Origin: Kordiimonas laminariae
GTDB taxonomy: Bacteria > Pseudomonadota > Alphaproteobacteria > Sphingomonadales > Kordiimonadaceae
Length of the DNA: 64,000 nt
Assembly: GCF_023008165.1 (NCBI RefSeq)
Contig: NZ_JAKQZA010000001.1
Span: 332,796-396,795 of the forward strand
Direction: 5' to 3'
Under the pieces are notes generated by a model, which saw only the letters and a list, made by a program, of their open reading frames with translations, was not told where the DNA came from and ran no database searches. Shown here in pieces: positions 35,055 to 44,151 of this stretch. Both the position numbers and the translations under genes were made by a program. Each line of letters starts with the position of its first letter. The first letter of the stretch is position 1.

Positions 35055-35956
35055 CTTTTCTTACTATACCCTGAAGATACAGCAGTAGCCTTGACATCTG
35101 ACTGTTCGTCTATTTTTTCATTATCAGCGATATCATCTTCTTCAACGCCTATGGCATAAAACATATCATCATCCACAAACCCGTATTCTGGACGCAATGC
35201 ACAATAGTACGCACCCAAAACCAGCGCTGAAACAGCAATAACCGTTCCGGCTTTAAAAGCTTGTAGAAACATAAGCACATAGAAAAGGAAAATGCCGTCT
35301 CCGGCAATTAACCCTTTGAACATAGTGCCTACGGCAAAATCAACCGGGATAAAGACAAGAAAAACGATGATGATTGTAGCAATAAGGGACAAGAACATTT
35401 TGAAGGCGTAGCCCGTTCCAAGCTGCATACCACTGGCAAATGCTTGGTCAGGCCCATTCACAGCAGTAGAAACTACAGAAAGTTCAAGCCGCATCAACGC
35501 TACCTGCACGACAATAAAACCCACTATTAACGCCGCCATCACCCCTGTGGGCAGCCCAATCATAGAGAGCCCTGCCAGCAATAGGGCTGGCCCGCTTTTC
35601 ACCACAAGCGCCTGTAGTGCATAGGAACCAAACGAACCTGCAAGCGGCACCGTTGGCTTATCTGCCCGCCGAATGAACGAGGTCAAAAAATAATAGCCGC
35701 CAGCAATGGTTGCAAAAAGGCCGAATACCTGAAGAACTATATTCAGTGTCTGAGCATCCCATGAAATCACAGTATCAGTTGCAGCTGTCTGTATTATCGC
35801 TGCTGGATCAGTATAACTGAGTCCGACGGACTGTAAGGCCCATACAAGCCCGACAAACAGAAGACCATAGACTGTGGCAAATCCGAGTACTGTATCCTTC
35901 ACCTGCCACGCGAAACTCATTCCGTCTTTCGCAGCAGCCCACATACTTACTTTCAT
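35051..35956 (-). CDS. Polytopic membrane protein, function unknown (DUF975-like size)
   Basis: A 301-residue protein with about six transmembrane helices (approximately residues 22-45, 68-90, 104-160 as two, 185-215, 225-260) and an acidic, possibly cytoplasmic tail of 45 residues rich in Asp, Glu and Ser. No catalytic motif is seen. It is the last of three same-strand multi-pass proteins (35051-37906) of similar size, separated by about 100-150 bp. Similar hydrophobic plan and length suggest a family cluster, but pairwise similarity is weak by eye. Confidence 0.6.
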   Translation of the reverse strand: MKVSMWAAAKDGMSFAWQVKDTVLGFATVYGLLFVGLVWALQSVGLSYTDPAAIIQTAATDTVISWDAQTLNIVLQVFGLFATIAGGYYFLTSFIRRADKPTVPLAGSFGSYALQALVVKSGPALLLAGLSMIGLPTGVMAALIVGFIVVQVALMRLELSVVSTAVNGPDQAFASGMQLGTGYAFKMFLSLIATIIIVFLVFIPVDFAVGTMFKGLIAGDGIFLFYVLMFLQAFKAGTVIAVSALVLGAYYCALRPEYGFVDDDMFYAIGVEEDDIADNEKIDEQSDVKATAVSSGYSKKS

Positions 35957-36059
35957 TGATCATCCCCCGAAAATCTGTCGCACTATTTTTTATGCAATCT
36001 TACATATGGGGATAACTTGGTTTTCTTAAAGCCCCGAAACCACCATAGGGTGCTTTTAT

Positions 36060-36875
36060 TCACCCGTAGTACTGAGGATAAAGTCCACCTTCCCTATTTT
36101 CTCTCAGCTTTTTAACCAATGAGAAACGTGGCTCAAGATCACTCAGATAATTGGCAATAATAGCGGCATACAACAGCCCAATACTGCCTGAAGTTAATAG
36201 GTCCATAAAATTCGTTATACTCGGCGAGGCACTTTCAAAAAGCCTGCTCAGCAACCACTCAATCCCGCCCAAAGATAAACTAATTGGCAGAACACCAATT
36301 ATACCTCCGAGTATGCACGAAAAACACATAGGGATCGAATGGCGCAAAACACCCAAATTCAGCTCCTTCCATATCGATTTGGTTTCGGCATGCACACTGA
36401 ACGGTAATTTGAGAAAACCTGCAAAACACAGAAATATTAGCCCAAAAAATGCATACTGAATACCTATAGAAATATCTGGAAATCCTAATTTGGCGGCGCC
36501 TGCCATTGCGCCCCAAAATATAAGAAAAATGCAGATAAGAAATACAATAGCTTTAGAAAAACCATTGGGCTGTACACTACTATCTTCATCATATCTTAAA
36601 TACTTACCCCACCAAATTCTGGCAAGATATCCACCCATCAACAATCCTACCGAAGAACCTCCCAGCGCCAGCATCATATCACCCCAGGAAACCGGTGTGA
36701 GCAACACACCGTCCGCAATACTGATATTCATTGGACCACCAAGGAATGCATTAATAAACAAGCCATACCACGTCTGGAAAAGTGCATAGCCTAATACCAG
36801 AAGAAGAGTAAAAGGCAGTGTACGGTAAAAATAGCGAACACCGCCAATAGTAGAATGCATCACTCTGAACGACAT
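36060..36875 (-). CDS. Polytopic membrane protein, function unknown
   Basis: A 271-residue protein with about seven hydrophobic helices. No recognised domain. The middle helices have PxG kinks (GMILPISL-like region near residues 165-190) and the C-terminus is basic-acidic and short (REGGLYPQYYG). It sits between two other multi-pass proteins on the same strand. The start ATG at 36875 has only a weak ribosome site. Confidence 0.6.
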   Translation of the reverse strand: MSFRVMHSTIGGVRYFYRTLPFTLLLVLGYALFQTWYGLFINAFLGGPMNISIADGVLLTPVSWGDMMLALGGSSVGLLMGGYLARIWWGKYLRYDEDSSVQPNGFSKAIVFLICIFLIFWGAMAGAAKLGFPDISIGIQYAFFGLIFLCFAGFLKLPFSVHAETKSIWKELNLGVLRHSIPMCFSCILGGIIGVLPISLSLGGIEWLLSRLFESASPSITNFMDLLTSGSIGLLYAAIIANYLSDLEPRFSLVKKLRENREGGLYPQYYG

Positions 36876-36988
36876 AAATTTCTCACTAAAGTTGATTTAT
36901 AAACAATAATCAGTTGAGTGTTGAGTTAAAGCGTAAAATTACGCTCCCTATGTTGAAAGGCTCAACTTTTAGTGAGTGAAAAGAAGTA

Positions 36989-37011
36989 GCAAGCTAATCA
37001 GCTTAGCTTGC
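36989..37011 (-). terminator. Hairpin after the third membrane-protein gene
   Basis: GCAAGCTAA pairs with TTAGCTTGC over a five-base loop, followed on the minus strand by TACTTCTTTTC. A moderately T-rich tail follows the stem; it lies 13 bases downstream of the 37025 stop. Confidence 0.55.
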
Positions 37012-37024
37012 CAGAATTATTCTC

Positions 37025-37906
37025 TTATGCTGCCATCTTGTCACTTTCTTCATCCTCGAGCGCCTCATCTTTCAAATCGGGAAACAGCTGTGTGTAAACG
37101 CTGGCACCAATTAATGCCGCAAACACTGCACGCCAAATACCACCAAGCGACACAAATAAAGCCTCAAGAAGCAATGGAGAAAACGCGGAAACAGAGGAAA
37201 GCATTCGCTCATACATCAATTCATATACCAAGGTCGGCAGCATCAAAACCAAACCAAGGAAAAAAGCACCTTGCAGCACACCAATACGCTGCGCGCCTGA
37301 TTTCGTATATGCCCCCCCCCAAAACGGGCTGTCTTTTAAATTTGTCACCTTTGCAGCTAAGGGCAATGCAAAAACACCCGCCAAAGTGAGAAACAGCATT
37401 CCTGAAAACCAATACCCCAGCATAATTACTAATAAGTTCGGACTTCCGCCACTTCCTTGCCCGAAGACATAAATAGCATTGGAGATTTGAGTGACAAGCA
37501 AATTAGTGACGAGCAAAAACACAAAGAAGCGCCAGCCAAATCCTTTAGTATTGAGCTGTTTTTGCTTCAAAGTTTGCTGGTTATAGAAAATGGGTACACC
37601 ATCCCAGAATGTGGCATAATCTCGCCCCAGCAGAAAAATACGTATCAGGTTAAAATACAGGCGAGAAAGCACAATAAACATGCCCACCATACTCGCAATA
37701 AAACCTAAACTGGCAACAGCAACAGAGATTTGTCCTTGTGCCACTTCAGCCAGCAAATAAAAGAAGAGATAATATAGCCCGAACATCAGTAGTAATGGCA
37801 TTATTATAACTTGAGTGATCCCGAACTGTCCGCTTAAAAGCCCTTTAAAGACATGCTCAATCAACTTACCAGCTGAAATGGATTTCTCACTTGCTTCGAA
37901 TGTCAT
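37025..37906 (-). CDS. Polytopic membrane protein with a poly-G tract
   Basis: A 293-residue protein with about six hydrophobic helices and an acidic C-terminal tail (DLKDEALEDEESDKMAA). No known domain. Its coding strand contains nine consecutive G (37312-37320 on the plus strand as C), translated within FWGGAY near residue 205. A homopolymer this long is prone to slippage and would shift the frame if one base changed. The start ATG at 37906 follows GGGGGA at a good distance; an upstream in-frame TTG overlaps the site. Confidence 0.65.
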   Translation of the reverse strand: MTFEASEKSISAGKLIEHVFKGLLSGQFGITQVIIMPLLLMFGLYYLFFYLLAEVAQGQISVAVASLGFIASMVGMFIVLSRLYFNLIRIFLLGRDYATFWDGVPIFYNQQTLKQKQLNTKGFGWRFFVFLLVTNLLVTQISNAIYVFGQGSGGSPNLLVIMLGYWFSGMLFLTLAGVFALPLAAKVTNLKDSPFWGGAYTKSGAQRIGVLQGAFFLGLVLMLPTLVYELMYERMLSSVSAFSPLLLEALFVSLGGIWRAVFAALIGASVYTQLFPDLKDEALEDEESDKMAA

Positions 37907-38186
37907 AATATCCCCCAATCAATTATGTACCCTATTTGTTCCACCCGATTATTAACACCATAACATGTACAATTGCAAGTTAAACAATGCAATCAATCCT
38001 CACATAATTCCCCCTATCACTTTCTCACTTGCCGCAGCGCGGCTTTCCGCGTATAAGGCGCGCAAATGTTAGGTTTCAGGCTTTCCCCCTTGTCATGTAA
38101 TTGTCATATCCGGGAAGGCTTTTTTAGTTTCCGGGCTGGCCCTCCCTTGAAGTAAAAGCCGCCCCTTATTCGTGAAAGTCTGTGTC

Positions 38187-40025
38187 ATGAGCACAAAGAA
38201 AATCCGCAATATTGCTATTATTGCGCACGTTGACCACGGCAAAACAACGCTTGTGGATAACCTTTTTAAACAGTCTGGTACTGTGCGGGAAAACCAGCGC
38301 GTTGAAGAACGTGCGATGGATAGCGGTGATCTTGAGCGTGAGCGCGGCATCACTATTCTGGCAAAATGTACTTCTGTAATGTGGGGCGATACACGCATTA
38401 ACATCGTTGATACACCAGGCCACGCCGATTTCGGTGGCGAGGTTGAGCGTATCCTTTCGATGGTTGATGGCGTGGTATTGCTAGTTGATGCCGCAGAAGG
38501 CCCGATGCCTCAAACTAAGTTTGTAACAAGCAAAGCCCTGGCCCTTGGCCTGAAGCCAATTGTTGTTGTGAACAAAGTTGATAAACCAGACGGCAACCCG
38601 GACGCTGCAACAGACCTATGTTTCGATCTGTTTGTGAACCTTGACGCGAACGATGACCAGCTCGATTTCCCTGTGCTTTACGCATCAGGCCGTGATGGCT
38701 GGTGTGATGAAAGCCTCGACGGTCCACGCGAAAACCTTCACCCGCTTCTAGATAAAATCATTGAACATGTTGAGCTGCCAAAAGTGGTACAGGACGGCAA
38801 TGTAGAGAAACCATTCTCCATGCTTGTTTCCATGCTTGACCGTGACAACTTCCTTGGCCGTATCCTTACAGGCCGTATTGAAACTGGTCGTGTGAAGGTA
38901 ACAGACCCAATCCACGCCCTGAACGCTGCAGGCGAAGTGATTGAAGTTGGCCGTGTATCCAAACTTCTATCGTTCCGTGGGCTTGAGCGTGTGCCAGTTG
39001 AAGAAGCAGAAGCTGGTGATATCGTAGCCATCGCCGGCCTACAAACAGCAACAGTGGCTGATACACTTTCAACAACAGAAGTATCAGAGCCTCTTTCTTC
39101 TATTCCGGTTGATCCACCAACCCTTGCGATGACATTCTCAGTGAACGATAGCCCGCTTGCTGGCCGCGAAGGTAAGCTTGTAACAAGCCGCGTTATCCGT
39201 GATCGCCTTCTTAAAGAAGCTGAAGGTAACGTTGCGATTAAAATCACTGAAACTGAAAGCAAGGATGCGTTCGAAGTAGCTGGCCGCGGTGAGCTTCAGC
39301 TTGGTGTTCTTATTGAAACAATGCGCCGTGAAGGTTTTGAGCTTGCTATCAGCCGCCCACGCGTTCTGTTCCAGAAAGATGATAACGGCCAGCGCCTTGA
39401 GCCATATGAAACAGTTCAGGTTGATGTGGACGAAGCGTATCAGGGTATTGTGGTTGAGAAAATGTCTCTCCGTAAAGCTGAGCTATCTGGCATGGTTCCA
39501 TCTGGTGGCGGCAAGGTTCGTCTCACGTTTGATGCGCCTGCGCGTGGTCTTATCGGTTACCACGGTGAATTCCTAACTGATACACGCGGTACAGGTATCA
39601 TGAGCCGCTCATTTGATCGCTATGACGTTTATAAAGGCGCAATCGCTGGTCGCCAGCGCGGTGTACTTGTAGCGAACGGTGCCGGTAAAGCAGTTGCCTA
39701 CGCGCTCTTTAACCTGCAAGAACGCGGTATCATTATGGTGGACGCGGGTTCTGATACATACGAAGGTATGATCATTGGCGAAAACAGCCGTGACAACGAC
39801 CTTGATGTGAACGTACAGAAAGCCAAGCAGCTAACAAACATCCGTGCCGCTGGTAAAGATGATGCAGTGAAGCTGACACCACCAAAAATCCTGCCGCTTG
39901 AAGAAGCTCTAGCCTATATCAATGATGACGAGCTTGTGGAAGTAACACCAGAAAGCATTCGCCTTCGCAAACGCTACCTTCTGCCGCACGAGCGTAAGAA
40001 ACACGCGAAATCAATTGAAGGTTAA
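38187..40025 (+). CDS. typA: Translational GTPase TypA/BipA
   Basis: A 612-residue ribosome-associated GTPase. All G motifs are present near the N-terminus: AHVDHGKTTL (G1), RGITI (G2), VDTPGHADF (G3), NKVDKPD (G4), and ASGRDG in the G5 region. Domain II follows, then EF-G-like domains III and V, and the TypA-specific C-terminal domain (DAPARGLIGYHGEFLTDTRG). TypA assists 50S assembly and stress survival. The ATG at 38187 fits the conserved start (MSTKKIRNIAI); the frame opens five codons upstream from GTG. Codon usage is the strongest in the window, as expected for a well-expressed gene. Confidence 0.97.
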   Translation: MSTKKIRNIAIIAHVDHGKTTLVDNLFKQSGTVRENQRVEERAMDSGDLERERGITILAKCTSVMWGDTRINIVDTPGHADFGGEVERILSMVDGVVLLVDAAEGPMPQTKFVTSKALALGLKPIVVVNKVDKPDGNPDAATDLCFDLFVNLDANDDQLDFPVLYASGRDGWCDESLDGPRENLHPLLDKIIEHVELPKVVQDGNVEKPFSMLVSMLDRDNFLGRILTGRIETGRVKVTDPIHALNAAGEVIEVGRVSKLLSFRGLERVPVEEAEAGDIVAIAGLQTATVADTLSTTEVSEPLSSIPVDPPTLAMTFSVNDSPLAGREGKLVTSRVIRDRLLKEAEGNVAIKITETESKDAFEVAGRGELQLGVLIETMRREGFELAISRPRVLFQKDDNGQRLEPYETVQVDVDEAYQGIVVEKMSLRKAELSGMVPSGGGKVRLTFDAPARGLIGYHGEFLTDTRGTGIMSRSFDRYDVYKGAIAGRQRGVLVANGAGKAVAYALFNLQERGIIMVDAGSDTYEGMIIGENSRDNDLDVNVQKAKQLTNIRAAGKDDAVKLTPPKILPLEEALAYINDDELVEVTPESIRLRKRYLLPHERKKHAKSIEG

Positions 40026-40040
40026 GCCTTTGAAGTTTTG

Positions 40041-40074
40041 AAAAAAGCCGGCCCCTTGCGGTCGGCTTTTTTTT
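40041..40074 (+). terminator. Rho-independent terminator of typA
   Basis: AAAAAAGCCGGCC pairs with GGTCGGCTTTTTT with one G:T pair over a six-base loop, then a run of eight T on the plus strand. Confidence 0.9.
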
Positions 40075-40197
40075 GCCTTATTCTCATGAAATAAGAAAAT
40101 TGCAGTTGGACGGTTGAAATACAAATCCAGCCTACCTACATAGCAAGTATAAAGAAAAAACGGCATAGCCGACACGACGACAAACGCGAGAAAAAAA

Positions 40198-40344
40198 ATG
40201 CAAACATCACCTATTCCGTGCCACTACGGCGTAACGAAATCTGAATATGCACGCCAGGTTGCAGAGCATAACGCAGCTATCGCAGCAGCGAACAGAGGAC
40301 CACGCCAAGGTATTATCAAGCGGCTAACAAAACTGTTCCGCTAG
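40198..40344 (+). CDS. Small basic protein, 48 residues (hypothetical)
   Basis: A short frame in the 377-bp gap between typA and the cyclodeaminase-like gene. It starts with ATG nine bases after GCGAG and an A-run, and encodes MQTSPIPCHYGVTKSEYARQ (first 20 residues), an alanine/asparagine helix and a basic end GIIKRLTKLFR. It has no recognised family. The ending looks like a small amphipathic helix of the DUF1127 style. Coding potential is suggested by the start site and clean length, not by homology; the rest of the gap is plain AT-rich sequence. Confidence 0.5.
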   Translation: MQTSPIPCHYGVTKSEYARQVAEHNAAIAAANRGPRQGIIKRLTKLFR

Positions 40345-40401
40345 AAATTACTCTCAATAAAGAATATGTCACGGAATGCGAGCCACCGCTGCTCGCGTTT
40401 C

Positions 40402-41340
40402 CTATCGTGCTGCCTGGAACCTACTGTAAACCAGCTTTGCCGCTGCGAAATCTTCAACAGCAGCCCCTACGGATTTAAAGAGCGTGATCTCACCGGCAGA
40501 TGATCGCCCTTCATGCTTACCCATACATAGCGAAGCCAAGTCAGCTTTTATATCTGCCTCGGTGAACACACCCTCACCAATTGCCTGAAGAATATCTCCG
40601 CCTTCACCCATTACGCCATTATGGGTATCCACAAAAACACTGGCTTTTGAAACGGCAGCACCATCCACCTCCCGCATATCAGGCTTGTATGCCCCCACAA
40701 GATCAAGATGAACACCTTTCTTGAGCCATTCACCCAGCACGATAGGTGTTTTACTGGTTGTGGCACTACTGATTATATCTGCATTTGCTGCAGCATCTGG
40801 AAGATTACCCACAGGCTGTGCATCAAGCCCAAGATGCTGCACCGCTTCACACACTGTCTTCATTTTCACTTGATCTCTGCCGTAAACATAAACTTCTTCA
40901 AGCTCACGTACCACTGCATGAGCTTCGATAAAATACGGTGCCAGCTTACCAGTGCCCACCATCAACAGGCGCTTGCTGTCAGCGCGAGAGAGATACCGGC
41001 TCGCGAGAGCGGAAGCCGCAGCCGTTCGGCGCGCTGTTAGCTCAGCTGCATCCATCAACGCCAGCAACCTGCCATCCTTCGCATCAAATAGTTGGTAAAT
41101 ACCGCTTACAGTCGGCAACCCTCGTTCGGCATTCAAGGGCACCACGCTCACTGTCTTAAGGCCAAAGCAATCATCATCTACCCAGCACGGCATAACAAGC
41201 ATGGTGGAACCACCTTCACCAACTTCATAGTGAGCACGTTTAGGGCTTTCAAACGAAGAAGAAAAAGCACATTCGAGCGCATCAACAAGCGCAGAATATG
41301 GCGTATAATCAGCAATTTCTTTTGCTTCGATAAACTTCAT
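40402..41340 (-). CDS. Ornithine cyclodeaminase family protein, probable delta1-pyrroline-2-carboxylate reductase
   Basis: A 312-residue protein with the ornithine cyclodeaminase/mu-crystallin fold: an N-terminal dimerisation part, then a Rossmann domain (RLLMVGTGKLAPYFIEAH, VYGRDQVKM) with SSATTSKTPIV and a final DTHNGVMGEGGD. Many bacterial members reduce delta1-pyrroline-2-carboxylate to L-proline using NAD(P)H. The divergent neighbour is a proline-racemase homologue with a dehydratase-type active site, which makes this activity the best guess and true ornithine cyclodeaminase less likely. The start follows GGGGGT. Confidence 0.85.
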   Translation of the reverse strand: MKFIEAKEIADYTPYSALVDALECAFSSSFESPKRAHYEVGEGGSTMLVMPCWVDDDCFGLKTVSVVPLNAERGLPTVSGIYQLFDAKDGRLLALMDAAELTARRTAAASALASRYLSRADSKRLLMVGTGKLAPYFIEAHAVVRELEEVYVYGRDQVKMKTVCEAVQHLGLDAQPVGNLPDAAANADIISSATTSKTPIVLGEWLKKGVHLDLVGAYKPDMREVDGAAVSKASVFVDTHNGVMGEGGDILQAIGEGVFTEADIKADLASLCMGKHEGRSSAGEITLFKSVGAAVEDFAAAKLVYSRFQAAR

Positions 41341-41453
41341 CTTACCCCCTTAAGAAATAACCCTCTTTTATCCTGCATACCGCATGAAATAAGGCTTGCC
41401 TATCCCTTTTTCTAATGTAGGCTTCCTTGAAAATATGGGGAGGGATACATCAA
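41341..41453. promoter_or_regulatory. Divergent promoter of the hydroxyproline gene pair
   Basis: A 113-bp spacer holding the promoters of both divergent genes. The ribosome site GGGGAGGGA at 41437-41445 belongs to the right gene. No operator repeat is obvious. Confidence 0.4.
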
Positions 41454-42494
41454 ATGGCGAAAGAAATTTCCGAACTTCATGTGCAGGATATGCACACGGC
41501 TGGCGAACCTGTTCGTATCATTACAGGCGGTTATCCTGAACTGAAAGGAAACACCATTCTGGAAAAACGCCGGGATGCTCTTAAGAACCATGATCGCTTG
41601 CGGGAAATCACCATGCTTGAACCGCGCGGACACGCGGATATGTACGGCGTTATCCCAACAGCCCCTTCCCACCCGGATGCTGCTTTAGCGGTTCTATTCA
41701 CCCACAATTCTGGCTACAGCACCATGTGTGGGCACGCCACCATTGCCATGGGCCGTTATGCTATCGAAAGCGGCATTGTAGAAGCCAAAGAAGGCCTTAC
41801 AGAATTTGTATTGGAATGCCCGTGCGGGCCAGTGCATGTAAAATCCGCAACATCTGAGGGTAAAGTAAGCCATGTAAGTTTTGAAAGTGTTGAAGGCTAT
41901 CTGGCGGAACGCGATTTGGAAGTAACACTTAAAAACGGTGAAACCGTTACCGTTGATATCGCCTACGGCGGTGCTTACTATGCCTTCGTACCAGCATCCC
42001 GCCTTGGGCTTGATCTTTCGAACAGCCCGCTTGAGGATCTGCGCCGCGCGGCAGTTAACCTTACCAACACCATTCGTGAAAATCACGCCATTACGCACCC
42101 GAAAGAACCTGATCTTGGCTTTCTTTACGGCACGATCATAACAGATGATGGACCACTGAAAGACGGTGAAGTTAACCCGCATCTCTGTTATTTCGCGGAA
42201 GGTCAGCTTGATCGCAGCCCAACAGGAAGCGGTGTAACAGCGCGGCTAGCGCTTGCGCACGCAAAAGGACAGATGGACCCGGGCGCTTCTTATAAGTTCT
42301 GCGGTATCAGCGGCATTCCGTTCAAAGGCCGCATCGTGCGTGAAACCACTCTGGGCGATCAGACAGCTGTTATTACAGAAATTGGTGGCAGCGCGCATTA
42401 TAGCGGCACAGCCACTTTTACCGTGGAAGAACATGATCCCTTGCCAAACGGATTACCAATCCCGGAAACCGCTGGGGCCATTTGGCGCGCCTAA
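41454..42494 (+). CDS. Trans-3-hydroxy-L-proline dehydratase (proline racemase superfamily)
   Basis: A 346-residue protein of the proline racemase superfamily. The first active-site motif is TMCGHATIA with Cys92 in the usual place. At the second position, where racemases and 4-hydroxyproline epimerases have Cys (SPCGTG), this protein reads DRSPTGSG with Thr257. A Cys/Thr pair is the established mark of trans-3-hydroxy-L-proline dehydratases, which yield delta1-pyrroline-2-carboxylate. The neighbour is a probable reductase of that product. The ATG 41454 follows GGGGAGGGA; the frame is open nine codons upstream. A 4-hydroxyproline epimerase label based on overall similarity would be misleading. 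Confidence 0.85.
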   Translation: MAKEISELHVQDMHTAGEPVRIITGGYPELKGNTILEKRRDALKNHDRLREITMLEPRGHADMYGVIPTAPSHPDAALAVLFTHNSGYSTMCGHATIAMGRYAIESGIVEAKEGLTEFVLECPCGPVHVKSATSEGKVSHVSFESVEGYLAERDLEVTLKNGETVTVDIAYGGAYYAFVPASRLGLDLSNSPLEDLRRAAVNLTNTIRENHAITHPKEPDLGFLYGTIITDDGPLKDGEVNPHLCYFAEGQLDRSPTGSGVTARLALAHAKGQMDPGASYKFCGISGIPFKGRIVRETTLGDQTAVITEIGGSAHYSGTATFTVEEHDPLPNGLPIPETAGAIWRA

Positions 42495-42555
42495 TCTTAA
42501 AAGGTATTAAATCTGGCTAAACAGATACAGATGATACTCTCATTACCAAAGAATA

Positions 42556-43788
42556 TCAGCTGTATGTCAATCCCATCAGGAAATCAGCCGTAACCATTGA
42601 AGCATCACATCCCCTTGCTTTTTCGAGCATGTTTTCTGCTTCCATATAATTATTCAATTGCCTGTATATTTCTGCGTGGGCAAGATAGTAGGGAGTATAC
42701 CCTTCTACTTCAGGGATGTCTTTAAGCCTTTTAAGGCCAGCCTTAGGCTCACCACCAAAGGCTTCAGCCACGCTGTAACTAATTTGCACAACGGGGCTAT
42801 CAGCCACCTGCTCAAGCGCATTATAGAGCGCGCATATGGCGGCCCAGTCTGTTTGCTTCCACGTTGGCGCCAGAGCATGTACAGCAGCTATTGAGGCTTC
42901 GATATGATAACGACTGAGGGCGTGCCCATTTTGGGAAAGCGGCATATGACAGAGCGCCTTTTCCGTTAATTTATGGTCCCACAGCTTTCGGTTCTGTTCT
43001 TTAAGCAAGAGTAATTTGCCGTCTTCATCCATCCGGGCATTAAACCTACTGCTTTGAAAGGCTAGAAGCGCCACCAGTGCATGGGCTTCTGGTGTCGTTG
43101 TCTCTTCATCCGCCACAATAACTTCAGCAAGCCTGAGCGCTTCAAACGCAACATCCTTCAAAATCAACCTGTCCCCGAACCGCGGGGCATATCCTGCGCT
43201 GAACATCAGGTAAATTACTTTCAATACTGTCTCCAGACGGGCTTTCACTTCAAAACGGGAAATACCAGAAAGCAGCTGTTGCTCATCCAATCTTAATTTT
43301 CTTTTTGCCCGCGCCAGCCGCTGTGCTGCAGCACTTTCACTTATCAGAAAAATACTTGCTATCTCACTTGCTGTGAAACCACTCACGATCTTGAGCGTCA
43401 GCATAAGCCTGTCTTGTTCGGAAAGCACAGGATGGCAGCATAGAAATATCAATTTCAGTTCTGGGTCAGAAAGTCGGGGATCGGAAATATTATCGGCTAC
43501 GCCCGTTTGTTCACGAGGGTCATTATCTTCTTCAAAGAGACCTTCCCGCCCTTCTCTCCTCAGGCGATCAATAGCTTTATTTTGGGCAACACGGGCGAGC
43601 CATGCGGCTGGTTTATCCGGCATGCCGCTATAAGGCCAGCTACTGATTGCAGCCAGTACCGCTTCTTGCACCATATCTTCTGCCAGTTCCAACCTGTGCG
43701 GACCAAGCCGGTGAACGAGGTTGGCTATCAACCGCCCCCGTTCCCGCCTCGCTAACTGATCAAGCCTGTTTGGATCAAACGCTGTCAT
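42556..43788 (-). CDS. ECF42-type RNA polymerase sigma factor with C-terminal TPR-like domain
   Basis: A 410-residue protein. The sigma2 region (NLVHRLGPHRLELAEDMVQEAV) and sigma4 region (FTASEIASIFLISESAAAQRL) occupy the first 180 residues. The C-terminal 200 residues are helical, include a DUF6596-type block and TPR-like repeats (WAAICALYNALEQVADSPV), and replace the anti-sigma input normal for ECF factors. This is the ECF42 plan. The gene for the YCII partner lies 12 bp upstream on the same strand, as expected in that group. Target promoters are not known. Confidence 0.9.
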   Translation of the reverse strand: MTAFDPNRLDQLARRERGRLIANLVHRLGPHRLELAEDMVQEAVLAAISSWPYSGMPDKPAAWLARVAQNKAIDRLRREGREGLFEEDNDPREQTGVADNISDPRLSDPELKLIFLCCHPVLSEQDRLMLTLKIVSGFTASEIASIFLISESAAAQRLARAKRKLRLDEQQLLSGISRFEVKARLETVLKVIYLMFSAGYAPRFGDRLILKDVAFEALRLAEVIVADEETTTPEAHALVALLAFQSSRFNARMDEDGKLLLLKEQNRKLWDHKLTEKALCHMPLSQNGHALSRYHIEASIAAVHALAPTWKQTDWAAICALYNALEQVADSPVVQISYSVAEAFGGEPKAGLKRLKDIPEVEGYTPYYLAHAEIYRQLNNYMEAENMLEKARGCDASMVTADFLMGLTYS

Positions 43789-43800
43789 GTTTGCTCGGGC

Positions 43801-44151
43801 TTAAACATCATGGATTTCGCGGATATCCATGGAGATATTATGTTTCATGTGCGGATGGCTTTTTGCGATCTCGAGCGCCGCATCATAATTTTCCGCTTCA
43901 ATAATCATCAGGCCACCAAGTACCTCTGCGAGCTCCGCGAACGGGCTATCATGTACTTCTGTGTTGCCGTTTACGCGGGTAACGGTTTTACCAGCTTCAT
44001 CCATCAACTTATGCCCGCCTTTATAGATGCCGCGCTCGGTCATTTCCTCAACCCAACCCACATAGTCTTTGATGATATCCATATAATCTGCTTCGGAAAG
44101 GCCCTGATAACGATCAGGCGCGTGATTAAGCAGCAGTGCAAATGATTTCAT
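43801..44151 (-). CDS. YCII-related (DGPF) protein, ECF42 partner
   Basis: A 116-residue protein with the YCII fold: MKSFALLLNHAPDRY at the start, an antiparallel sheet in the middle and AKSHPHMKHNISMDIREI at the end. The usual DGPF motif reads DSPFAE here. Such proteins are linked to ECF42 sigma factors and may modulate or be regulated by them. The ATG at 44151 follows GAGGAAA; the frame is open 59 codons further upstream through atypical sequence. It is the first gene of a two-gene operon. Confidence 0.85.
   Translation of the reverse strand: MKSFALLLNHAPDRYQGLSEADYMDIIKDYVGWVEEMTERGIYKGGHKLMDEAGKTVTRVNGNTEVHDSPFAELAEVLGGLMIIEAENYDAALEIAKSHPHMKHNISMDIREIHDV

Noticed and set aside
38738..39262. 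A 174-codon frame opposite typA
   Set aside because: Ser/Arg-rich shadow of a strongly biased gene; typA is certain.
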